Shown: one piece after another, positions 37,288 to 44,516 of the stretch | How positions within the stretch are numbered: the first letter of the stretch is position 1 | Layout of the letters: each line of letters starts with the position of its first letter | NCBI GenBank assembly: GCA_030037895.1 | Contig: JASHPW010000005.1 | Coordinates: forward strand, 1-61,233 | Length of the DNA stretch: 61,233 bases | Source: Xanthobacteraceae bacterium | Lineage (GTDB): Bacteria; Pseudomonadota; Alphaproteobacteria; Rhizobiales; Xanthobacteraceae | Direction: 5' to 3' | Made by a program: the position numbers and the translations under genes | The notes under the pieces: model-generated | What the model was told of the DNA's origin: nothing | Databases searched by the model: none | Seen by the model: the letters and a program-made list of their open reading frames with translations, nothing else

Positions 37288-38562
37288 TTACAATACCTTA
37301 CCGCGCAGCAATTTCGGTACTTCGCCGACCAGCCCAGCAGCCTCGCGGATGAACAAGCGCTTGAGGCTGGGCACACGGTCGACCAGGCCGAGGCCGACGT
37401 CGCGGGCAAGGCGCAGCACGGCGGAGCTGTTGGAGAACAGACGATTGAGGCCGTCGGTCGCAAGGCCCATGGCCATCGTGTCGAAGCGCCGCCAGCGCTG
37501 ATAGCGCTCGAGTACAGCCGCGGCGCCCGGATCGAGGCCGAGCCGTGCCGCATCGACAATCACCTCGGCGAGAGCGGCTACGTCCTTCAGCCCCATATTG
37601 AGACCCTGACCCGCGATCGGGTGGATGACGTGGGCGGCGTCGCCGACGAGCGCAATCCTTTCGCCGATGAACGAGCGGGCGACAAAAAAGCCGAGCGGAT
37701 GCACGCGGCGTTCGCCCACGGTCGTGATCTCGCCGAGATTGAGCTTGAAGCGACGCTCAAGCTCGGCGTGGAAGGCGTCATCCGGCAGCGCCATGATGCG
37801 CTCGGCCTCGGGCGCCGCCTCGGTCCACACGATCGACGAGCGGCGCCCCTTGAGCGGGAGGATGGCGAACGGGCCGGCGGGGAGAAAATGCTCCTCCGCT
37901 CGGCCGCCATGATCGCGTTCGTGACCGACATTGGTCACGATCGCCAACTGGCCGTAGTTCCAGCCATGGGTGGCGATGCCGGCGGCTTCGCGGATCGACG
38001 AGCGGGCGCCGTCGGCGGCAATGAGGAGCCGTGTCGAGACGGCGCCGCCGTCGGCAAACTCGACGTGGAGGTGCGGCGGCGAATCATGGGCAGATTCCCG
38101 CTCCTCCCGGGAACGCGCCGCTTGCCCGGGAGAAAATTTCGCAACGGCCGTGGTTCGAAACACGACGCCGACCGCCTCCGCCTTCGCTTCGAGTGCGGCG
38201 ATGAGGTGCCGGTTCTCGATCATGTGGGCGAAAGGTTCGCCAGGTTCGATTTCGCCTGCGAAGGTGAGGAAGACCGGCCGCGCCGCGGCGTCGAGCCCGC
38301 TGTCGGTGACGATCATGTCGAGGATGGGCTGTGTCTCCTCGGCCACCTTTTGCCAAATGCCAAGCGTTTCGAACAGCCGGCGCGCCGCGGCGACGATCGC
38401 CGAAGCGCGCTCGTCGTCGGCGTGGCTGCCGCCGAGCATCGGATCCGCGAGCACGACGCAAAATGACGGTCCGAGCGCTTGCCGAAGCGCGATCGCGAGC
38501 GCGAGGCCGGCAAAGCCGCCGCCTGCAATCAGCACGTCGATAGGATCGTCGGGGCCGGTCAT
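37288..38562 (-). CDS. UbiH/UbiF/VisC-type FAD-dependent hydroxylase (ubiquinone biosynthesis)
   Basis: Flavoprotein monooxygenase, 424 residues. Seen: DVLIAGGGFAGLALAIAL (GxGxxG FAD site), HADDERASAI (family position of the DxRxxA motif), LIAADGARSSIREAAGI (DG motif) and RIALVGDAAHVIHPIAGQGLNMGLKD (GD motif with the UbiH-family HPIAGQGLN signature). It probably hydroxylates a ubiquinone ring precursor; in alphaproteobacteria the ring position varies, so no UbiH/UbiL/UbiM choice is made. The ATG at 38562 is used. Odd feature: a segment at 38080-38140 codes SPGQAARSREERESAHDSPP and contains an inverted CTCCCGGG pair, perhaps a small repeat accepted in frame. Confidence 0.88.
   Translation of the reverse strand: MTGPDDPIDVLIAGGGFAGLALAIALRQALGPSFCVVLADPMLGGSHADDERASAIVAAARRLFETLGIWQKVAEETQPILDMIVTDSGLDAAARPVFLTFAGEIEPGEPFAHMIENRHLIAALEAKAEAVGVVFRTTAVAKFSPGQAARSREERESAHDSPPHLHVEFADGGAVSTRLLIAADGARSSIREAAGIATHGWNYGQLAIVTNVGHERDHGGRAEEHFLPAGPFAILPLKGRRSSIVWTEAAPEAERIMALPDDAFHAELERRFKLNLGEITTVGERRVHPLGFFVARSFIGERIALVGDAAHVIHPIAGQGLNMGLKDVAALAEVIVDAARLGLDPGAAAVLERYQRWRRFDTMAMGLATDGLNRLFSNSSAVLRLARDVGLGLVDRVPSLKRLFIREAAGLVGEVPKLLRGKVL
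38104..38132. repeat. Inverted CTCCCGGG repeat inside the UbiH-like gene
   Basis: CTCCCGGG at 38104-38111 and CCCGGGAG at 38125-38132 are exact reverse complements with a 13-base centre containing GCGCCGC. The encoded charged stretch falls in a region that is variable among homologs. Style resembles the palindromes in the helicase and ubiE, but the evidence for insertion is weaker. Confidence 0.35.
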
Positions 38563-38682
38563 GCGGGGCAAGCCTGTTCCTGGACCGCAGCGAGCCGGCA
38601 GCATAGCATCGCCCGGCAATCATGCGAATTCGTCGCCGGCGGCACGGCCGCCATCCCCGCGGGCATCGATCGGAACTCATTC

Positions 38683-39561
38683 ATGTCTTCTGCCATCCAA
38701 GAAGTCGTCTCGATCCTCGATCTCGAAACGCTGGAGGTGAACTTGTTTCGCGGCCGGTCGCCGCAATCGCGTTGGCAACGCGTGTTCGGCGGACAGGTCA
38801 TCGGCCAATCCCTGGTCGCGGCCTGCCGCACGGTCGAGGATGTGACGGCACGGCCGCCGCATTCGCTCCACGCCTATTTCCTCCTCGGCGGCGATCCCAA
38901 GGTGCCAATCATCTACGAGGTCGACCGCATCCGCGACGGCAGGAGCTTCACCACGCGCCGCGTCGTCGCGATCCAGCATGGCCGCGCGATCTTCTCCATG
39001 GAGGTGTCGTTCCACGGCGCCGAGGAGGGATTCACCCACCAATTTCCTATGCCGGACGTGCCGAAACCTGACGCGCTGCCGAACGAAGCCGACATCAAGA
39101 ATCGCGGTCTGGCGCTGATGCCCGATCCGGTGCGCCGCTATTACGAGCGCGAGCGGCCGATCGAATTGAGGCCGGTCGAATACGGCCGCTATCTCGGCGA
39201 AAAGCTCGAAGGCGGCCGTTTTCACGTCTGGATCCGCGCGACCGGCCGCCTGCCCGACGAACCGGCGATCCATCAATGCGTGCTCGCCTATGCCTCGGAC
39301 ATGACCTTGCTCGATGCCGCGTTGATCCCGCATGGGCGCACCGTCTTCCACGAGGATATCATGGCGGCAAGCCTCGACCACGCGCTGTGGTTCCACCGTC
39401 CTTTCCGCGCCGACGCGTGGCTCCTTTACGCCCAGGACAGCCCGAACCTCTGTGGCGCGCGCGGCTTCTCGCGCGGCTTGATCTTTGCGGAGGACGGCAC
39501 GCTGGTCGCCTCGGTCGCGCAGGAAGGGCTCCTGCGGCAGCGCCGCGCCAAGCCGGCCTGA
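38683..39561 (+). CDS. tesB: Acyl-CoA thioesterase II
   Basis: Double hot-dog thioesterase of 292 residues that hydrolyses medium- and long-chain acyl-CoA. The N-terminal SILDLETLEVNLFRGRSPQ and RVFGGQVIGQSLVAA blocks, GRSFTTRRVVAIQHGRAIFSM, and the C-terminal MAASLDHALWFHRPFRADAWLLY and GARGFSRGLIF are classical TesB segments. The conserved catalytic triad region (Asp in SLDHALWFH) is present. The ATG at 38683 is used because upstream frame extension overlaps the divergent monooxygenase. Cytoplasmic. Linked to acyl-CoA genes earlier only by theme. Confidence 0.92.
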   Translation: MSSAIQEVVSILDLETLEVNLFRGRSPQSRWQRVFGGQVIGQSLVAACRTVEDVTARPPHSLHAYFLLGGDPKVPIIYEVDRIRDGRSFTTRRVVAIQHGRAIFSMEVSFHGAEEGFTHQFPMPDVPKPDALPNEADIKNRGLALMPDPVRRYYERERPIELRPVEYGRYLGEKLEGGRFHVWIRATGRLPDEPAIHQCVLAYASDMTLLDAALIPHGRTVFHEDIMAASLDHALWFHRPFRADAWLLYAQDSPNLCGARGFSRGLIFAEDGTLVASVAQEGLLRQRRAKPA

Positions 39562-39698
39562 TGGGCAAATTGCTCGTCCTATGCCCAGCGACGACATTGA
39601 ATGACGCTCCGCGCCCGCAGCAATAAGCCGCTTAAATCTTGGCCGCGATGCCGATAATGTGCGCATCGAGCCTTTGGCAATCCGCCGGGAACTGATCC

Positions 39699-40037
39699 AT
39701 GAAGCTCGTCATCGCCGTCATCAAGCCGTTCAAGCTCGAGGACGTACGCGACGCCCTCAATGCCATCGGTGTTCACGGCATGACCGTGACCGAGGCGAAG
39801 GGTTATGGCCGGCAGAGGGGCCACACCGAGATTTATCGCGGCGCCGAATATGCGGTGAACTTTTTGCCGAAAGTCCGCATCGAAGTCGCCGTCCCGGCCG
39901 ATCAGGCCGATCAGGTCGTGGAGGCCATCAGCACCGCCGCCAAGACCGGACAGATCGGCGACGGCAAGATTTTCGTGATTTCGCTCGAACATGCCGTGCG
40001 TATCCGCACCGGCGAAACCGACGCCGGCGCTCTGTAG
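39699..40037 (+). CDS. glnK: PII nitrogen regulatory protein (GlnK/GlnB)
   Basis: PII signal protein of 112 residues. It starts MKLVIAVIKPFKLEDVRDAL and has the T-loop RGHTEIYRGAEYAVNFLPK with the uridylylatable Tyr (about residue 51), the B-loop KTGQIGDGKIFV and the C-loop RIRTGE. Position just before an ammonium channel gene, 31 bp apart, identifies the GlnK role: binding AmtB through its T-loop to shut ammonium entry when nitrogen is plentiful. Expected NtrC/sigma-54 control, but no clean -24/-12 element was found in 39562-39698. Confidence 0.93.
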   Translation: MKLVIAVIKPFKLEDVRDALNAIGVHGMTVTEAKGYGRQRGHTEIYRGAEYAVNFLPKVRIEVAVPADQADQVVEAISTAAKTGQIGDGKIFVISLEHAVRIRTGETDAGAL

Positions 40038-40067
40038 TGGCGCGTTTGCAGGACCGGGGGAAATAGG

Positions 40068-41369
40068 ATGAGGGTGGCACCGCTTATTCGCGCCATGGCC
40101 ACAGCCGGCGCGCTCGTCGTGCTTGCGATGACGCCCGCCATGGCCCAATCCGCATCGCGGATTGATCCGGCGAATACCGCCTGGATGATCTCGGCGACCG
40201 CCCTTGTCCTGATGATGTCGATACCGGGCCTGGCGCTGTTTTATGCCGGAATGGTGCGCAAAAAGAACGTGCTCGCGACCATGGCGCAAACCCTGGCGGT
40301 GACTGCCATGGGCTCCATCCTGTGGGCGGTCGCGGGCTACACTCTCGCCTTTACCGGCAACGCGCCGATCATCGGGACGCTCGATCGCCTGTTGCTGCGC
40401 GGCATGGGGATGGAAACGGTCAGTCCACTCGCGAATTCCATCCCCGAAGCGCTGTTCGTGATTTACCAGATGACGTTCGCGGTGATCACGACCGCGCTTG
40501 TCGCCGGCTCGGTCGCCGACCGCATGAGATTTTCCGCCTTCGTCTGGTTTGCGGCACTCTGGCTCATCATCGTTTACGTGCCGGTCGCCCACTGGGTGTG
40601 GGGCGGCGGCTTTCTCGCCACCGCGGGGCTGCTCGATTTCGCCGGAGGTACGGTGGTCCATCTCAATGCCGGCGTTGCCGGCCTTGTCGCTGCCTTGGTA
40701 CTGGGCGCCCGGCGCGGCTATGGCACCGACAACTTCGCACCCCACGATTTGTCGCTCGCGGTAATCGGGACCGGATTGTTGTGGGTCGGCTGGTTCGGGT
40801 TCAACGGCGGATCGGCGTTGGCCGTCGGGTCACGCGCGGTTTTCGCGATCGTGGCCACGCACCTCGCCGCCTCCGCCGGCGCCGTCACCTGGATGGCGCT
40901 CGAATGGTGGTCCCGAGGCAAGCCCTCCGTGCTCGGTATGATCTCCGGTGCCGTGGCCGGGCTCGGCGCCATCACGCCGGCTTCGGGATTCGTACTGCCG
41001 TGGCACGGCATCGTCATCGGCCTCGTGGCGGGCTTGGTCTGCTTTTGGAGCTGCACCGCGCTCAAGCTCAGGTGCGGTTACGACGATTCGCTCGACGTGT
41101 TCGGTGTCCACGGCATTGGCGGCGCAACGGGCACGTTGCTCGTCGGCGTTTTCGCCGTTCGAGCCGTGGGCGGCGCCGCCGGGCTGCTAGAGGGCAACGG
41201 CGCCCAGGTGCTTATCCAACTCTATGGTATCGCCGTCACCTTGGCCTGGTCCGCTGTCGCGACCTTCATCCTGCTGAAGGCGATCGCAGTCTTCGTTCCC
41301 CTGCGGGTCGATCCGCAGAGCGAGATGGAAGGTCTCGATGTGACGCAGCACGGTGAAGCCCTCCAATAG
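40068..41369 (+). CDS. amtB: Ammonium channel AmtB (copy 1)
   Basis: Amt/MEP/Rh family channel, 433 residues, 11 predicted membrane helices after a cleavable signal (ALVVLAMTPAMA). Seen: TAWMISATALVLMMSIPGLALFYAGMVRKKN (start of TM1), the first pore His in VATHLAASAGAVTWM and the second in FGVHGIGGATGTLLVG, and the GWFGFNGGSAL signature. Its C-terminal cytoplasmic tail with GLDVTQHGE is the normal GlnK-interacting end. It follows glnK closely and precedes a second amtB. It conducts ammonium across the inner membrane. Confidence 0.95.
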   Translation: MRVAPLIRAMATAGALVVLAMTPAMAQSASRIDPANTAWMISATALVLMMSIPGLALFYAGMVRKKNVLATMAQTLAVTAMGSILWAVAGYTLAFTGNAPIIGTLDRLLLRGMGMETVSPLANSIPEALFVIYQMTFAVITTALVAGSVADRMRFSAFVWFAALWLIIVYVPVAHWVWGGGFLATAGLLDFAGGTVVHLNAGVAGLVAALVLGARRGYGTDNFAPHDLSLAVIGTGLLWVGWFGFNGGSALAVGSRAVFAIVATHLAASAGAVTWMALEWWSRGKPSVLGMISGAVAGLGAITPASGFVLPWHGIVIGLVAGLVCFWSCTALKLRCGYDDSLDVFGVHGIGGATGTLLVGVFAVRAVGGAAGLLEGNGAQVLIQLYGIAVTLAWSAVATFILLKAIAVFVPLRVDPQSEMEGLDVTQHGEALQ

Positions 41370-41414
41370 CGCGGCAGAAGCCGGTGCGCTTGGCCGGCAT
41401 CAGCCTAAGTTTTG

Positions 41415-41542
41415 AGCACTGTGCTTGCTCTTTGAGCGAGAAGCCCGCTTTCAGCCTCAACGGCCCCGCGGGAATCGCTCTGAATGACCGGCCCTTTGAC
41501 TGACCACGGAAATGGCACGGCGCTTGATTCCTGCACTGTGCT
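41415..41542. promoter_or_regulatory. Repeated GCACTGTGCT boxes between the two amtB genes
   Basis: The dyad AGCACTGTGCT occurs at 41415-41425, and GCACTGTGCT recurs at 41533-41542, 117 bp apart. The first also overlaps a GAGCAC-N5-TTGC element resembling a weak -24/-12 promoter. Such dyads could bind NtrC or another dimeric regulator. The rest of the 307-bp gap 41370-41676 shows no gene. Confidence 0.35.
41513..41528 (+). promoter_or_regulatory. Sigma-54-like promoter candidate for second amtB
   Basis: TGGCACG at 41513-41519, four bases, TTGAT at 41524-41528. It matches the consensus TGGCACR-N4-TTGCW except A for C in the -12 dinucleotide. It lies about 150 bp before the ATG at 41677. Nitrogen-regulated amt genes often use sigma-54, which makes it plausible despite the mismatch. 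Confidence 0.4.
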
Positions 41543-41676
41543 GATCGCGCGGGGCCGGGTTGCTGCGGTGTCGCCCACGTGTGTCCGCCCGATCGATGCA
41601 GCGCACAGGCGGGACGGGGGTGATCGCGCCCGTGAAGAAACCGGCACGACAATCTCCACGGGACAGGAGTGAAGCC

Positions 41677-43131
41677 ATGATATTGAAGAAGGTCTCGCGT
41701 GCGGGGCTGTTCCCTCTCGTCGCAGCGGTTCTCCTTGCCGTTGTGCTGAGCCTGCCGGCATTCCAGGCTTCCGACGCGCAGGCTCCGGCTGGACAGGAGG
41801 CGACACCTGCGGCGCCGGCAGCGGGCGCGGTGACCACGGCGGCTGAGGCTCCGCCGCCGCCGGCCTGCGACGCCAAGATTCTCGAAAAATGCACGCCGAA
41901 TTCGGGCGACACCGCCTGGATGCTGACCTCGATGGCCATCGTGCTGATGATGACCATACCCGGCCTTGCCCTGTTCTACGGCGGCATGGTGCGCAAAAAG
42001 AACGTCGGCGACACGGTGATGACGAGCTTCGCCATCACCTGCCTCATCAGCATTCTCTGGCTGTTCTTCACCTACAGCCTGGCCTTCCGCGCCGGCACGC
42101 CCTTCATCGGCGGACTAGATCGGGCCTTCCTGCAGGGCATCCTGAGCGACGTCGCGAAGGGCATCGGCAATCCCAATCCGCTGGCGCCAACCATCCCCGA
42201 GACCGTCTATTCGATGTTCCAGCTGACCTTTGCGATCATCACTGCGGCGCTCATCGCCGGCTCGTTCGCCGAGCGCATGAAGTTCTCGGCCATGCTCTGG
42301 TTCATCGGGTTGTGGGCGATCTTCGTCTATTCGCCGATCGCGCATTGGGTATGGGGACCGGACGGCATCTTCAACAGTTCGAATCCCGACGCGAAATTCC
42401 ACGTCCTCGATTTCGCCGGCGGCACGGTGGTGCACGTCAATTCCGGCACCGCCGGCCTGATGGCTGCGCTCATGCTCGGCAAGCGCAAGGACACCGGGCC
42501 CGCCCACAATATGGTGTTGACGCTGATCGGCGCGTCGCTTTTGTGGGTCGGCTGGTTCGGTTTCAACGCCGGCTCCGCCGTGAGCGCGGGCATGCAGGCC
42601 GGCATGGCGATGTGCGTCACTCACCTTGCCACGGCGACCGCCGGATTCACCTGGATGCTCGTCGAGTGGATGAGGCGCGGCAAGCCGACGGTCATCGGCA
42701 TTTGCTCGGGCGCCGTGGCCGGTCTCGTCGCCATCACGCCGGCATCGGGCTTCGTCGGCCCGATCGGAGCGTTTTGCATCGGCATCGCCGCCGGCGTCGT
42801 TTGCTATTGGGGCTGCACCGGCCTCAAGCGCTTCTTCGGTTATGACGACGCGCTCGATACGTTCGGCGTGCACGCGGTCGGCGGCGCGGCCGGCGCGCTG
42901 CTCACCGGCGTGTTCGCCGTCCAGCAATACGGCGGCACCCCGGGCCTGATCGAAGGCCATCCCGAGCAGGTCCTCAACCAGGCCGTCGGCATCGGCTGCG
43001 TGTTCATCTACGACGCGGTGGTGACGCTGATCATCCTCAAGATCGTGGACCTGATCATCGGGCTGCGCGTGACCGAGGATGTCGAGCGCGAAGGTCTCGA
43101 TCTCGCGCTGCATGGCGAGATCGTGCAGTAA
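41677..43131 (+). CDS. amtB: Ammonium channel AmtB (copy 2)
   Basis: Second Amt channel, 484 residues. A signal peptide (FPLVAAVLLAVVLSLPAFQA) is followed by an Ala/Pro-rich periplasmic segment of about 50 residues (APAGQEATPAAPAAG) not found in copy 1, with cysteines in PACDAKILEKCT. The channel domain then begins TAWMLTSMAIVLMMTIPG. Both pore histidines are present (CVTHLATATAGFTWM and FGVHAVGGAAGALLTG). C-terminal tail DVEREGLDLALHGEIVQ. The ATG at 41677 has ACAGGAG ahead; it probably has its own promoter given the 307-bp gap. Divergence from copy 1 suggests different affinity or regulation. Confidence 0.94.
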   Translation: MILKKVSRAGLFPLVAAVLLAVVLSLPAFQASDAQAPAGQEATPAAPAAGAVTTAAEAPPPPACDAKILEKCTPNSGDTAWMLTSMAIVLMMTIPGLALFYGGMVRKKNVGDTVMTSFAITCLISILWLFFTYSLAFRAGTPFIGGLDRAFLQGILSDVAKGIGNPNPLAPTIPETVYSMFQLTFAIITAALIAGSFAERMKFSAMLWFIGLWAIFVYSPIAHWVWGPDGIFNSSNPDAKFHVLDFAGGTVVHVNSGTAGLMAALMLGKRKDTGPAHNMVLTLIGASLLWVGWFGFNAGSAVSAGMQAGMAMCVTHLATATAGFTWMLVEWMRRGKPTVIGICSGAVAGLVAITPASGFVGPIGAFCIGIAAGVVCYWGCTGLKRFFGYDDALDTFGVHAVGGAAGALLTGVFAVQQYGGTPGLIEGHPEQVLNQAVGIGCVFIYDAVVTLIILKIVDLIIGLRVTEDVEREGLDLALHGEIVQ

Positions 43132-43293
43132 CAAATAAAGGCAGAGCAAGACCGGCTTCGCGTCAGGTGCCCGGCATAAGCCGCAGGTGCACATCGCTTC
43201 GGCAGCGCCGCCGGACGGTGACGCCTATCGCCATCGGAATATTGCCGAGGCCGCTTTTTCCTGTTAGGAGCAAGGTACTGAAAAGACTATAGT

Positions 43294-43309
43294 TTTACTT
43301 TATTCTAAA
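43294..43309 (+). promoter_or_regulatory. Irr/ICE-like iron box half-site upstream of the iron operon
   Basis: TTTA at 43294-43297 and ATTCTAAA at 43302-43309 resemble the rhizobial iron control element (TTTAGAA...TTCTAAA): the right half is complete, the left half is degenerate. It lies in an AT-rich island 64-79 bp before the ATG of the P19-like gene. Rest of the gap 43132-43372 is featureless. Confidence 0.35.
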
Positions 43310-43372
43310 GCTAAACTGGGAAACGGTCGCATCGTTGAGGCCGGGCCGCGAAATCGCTCTGGGAGAATCGTC

Positions 43373-43918
43373 ATGGGACTCATGAGACGCACAACGCTTG
43401 CCGCATTGGTCGCCGCCACGGCCGCTGTCGGCTGGGCGACGCTGCCGGCCGCAGCGAAGGAATTCTATGTCGGCGAGCCGATTGTGCAGAACGACATGCA
43501 AATCGTCCCGCACTATCTGCTCGGCATCGTGATGTCGGCGATGCCGAAGGGCGCGGCGATGGGTCCGAATGCCGTTCATCTTGAAGTCGACGTGCACGCG
43601 ACCAAGGACGAGAAGCACGGCTTCAAGGAGGACGAGTGGATACCCTACCTGACGATCTCCTATACGATCGAGAAAGTGGGCACGAAGTTCAAGAAGACCG
43701 GAAAGATGCTGGCCATGACCGCGGACGACGGTCCGCATTACGCCAACAACGTCGCGCTCAAGGGTGACGGCGATTATCGCCTCACTTATCATTTCGAGCC
43801 GCCGTCGAAGGCGGGTTTCCTCCGCCACATCGACAAGGCGACCGGGGTACCCGACTGGTGGAAGCCGTTCTCGGAGAGCTGGACCTTCCATTTCCCGAGC
43901 AAAGAGGCCAACGACTGA
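43373..43918 (+). CDS. Periplasmic P19/Tp34/FetP-type iron-binding protein
   Basis: Exported protein of 181 residues, signal peptide 1-28 (LAALVAATAAVGWATLPAAAK). The mature part fits the P19 iron-transport family: EFYVGEPIVQNDMQIVPHYLLGIVMS, with Glu, Met and His residues that make the copper/iron site, then HLEVDVHATKDEKHGF and MLAMTADDGPHYANNV with further ligands. These proteins deliver ferrous or ferric iron to an FTR1-like permease. ATG at 43373 with GGGAGAATC before it. A cupredoxin-like gene follows after 11 bp, but no FTR1 permease is nearby. Confidence 0.88.
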   Translation: MGLMRRTTLAALVAATAAVGWATLPAAAKEFYVGEPIVQNDMQIVPHYLLGIVMSAMPKGAAMGPNAVHLEVDVHATKDEKHGFKEDEWIPYLTISYTIEKVGTKFKKTGKMLAMTADDGPHYANNVALKGDGDYRLTYHFEPPSKAGFLRHIDKATGVPDWWKPFSESWTFHFPSKEAND

Positions 43919-43929
43919 CGCAAGCCGTG

Positions 43930-44262
43930 ATGCGCGCATCAACATTGCTGGTCGTCGCGGCATTGGCCGCGGCCTGCGCGAGCGCGCGGGCCGAAGACTC
44001 CTATTCGACGACCATTACCATTCGCAATCACCGCTTTGAGCCGTCCGAACTCCGCGTCCCCGCCGGCAAGCGGATAACGCTGACGGTCATCAATGCCGAT
44101 CCGCTTTCGGAGGAATTCGATTCGTCGGCGCTCAAGGTCGAAAAAGTCATCGCCGGCAAGGCGCAGGGTGTCGTGCACATCAGTCCGCTCAAGCCCGGCC
44201 GCTACGACTTCATCGGCGAATATCACGAGGATACGGCGAAGGGCGAGGTCATCGCCGAATAA
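43930..44262 (+). CDS. Cupredoxin-like periplasmic protein (iron-uptake associated)
   Basis: Small exported protein of 110 residues: signal peptide (LLVVAALAAACASARA), then a cupredoxin-fold sequence STTITIRNHRFEPSELRVPAGKRITLTVIN ending GRYDFIGEYHEDTAKGEVIAE. The classical Cys/Met copper ligands are absent; acidic residues and His dominate, as in the EfeO-type cupredoxin domain. Eleven bases after the P19-like gene, so one operon. It probably takes part in periplasmic iron handling or oxidation with P19. The FTR1 permease that usually follows is missing. The next 254 bp (44263-44516) hold no recognised gene. Confidence 0.8.
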   Translation: MRASTLLVVAALAAACASARAEDSYSTTITIRNHRFEPSELRVPAGKRITLTVINADPLSEEFDSSALKVEKVIAGKAQGVVHISPLKPGRYDFIGEYHEDTAKGEVIAE

Positions 44263-44516
44263 AAATCGCAGCGCCGTTGTCGCAGCACCGATGGTGGCGA
44301 AGGGCGAAACTCGCCGCCGCAGATCCGGTACTCGACGGAGCGGGGCGTGCTGCCCTATCAGATTGATCTAACATCGGAATTGGCGTAACTCGACGGCCGT
44401 TGGCGACCGTGTGGAGCCGCCCTTATTTGCCGATTCCCGCGTCGCCAAGGCGGGCGCGGGCGTTTAGACTGCGGCCGGGAGCAGCGCTGACCGGGAAGCA
44501 AACGGCGGGGTGAGCC

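Noticed and set aside
39562-39698. Sigma-54 promoter for glnK
   Set aside because: Several TGG and GC dinucleotides occur, but none with correct GG-N10-GC spacing and flanks.
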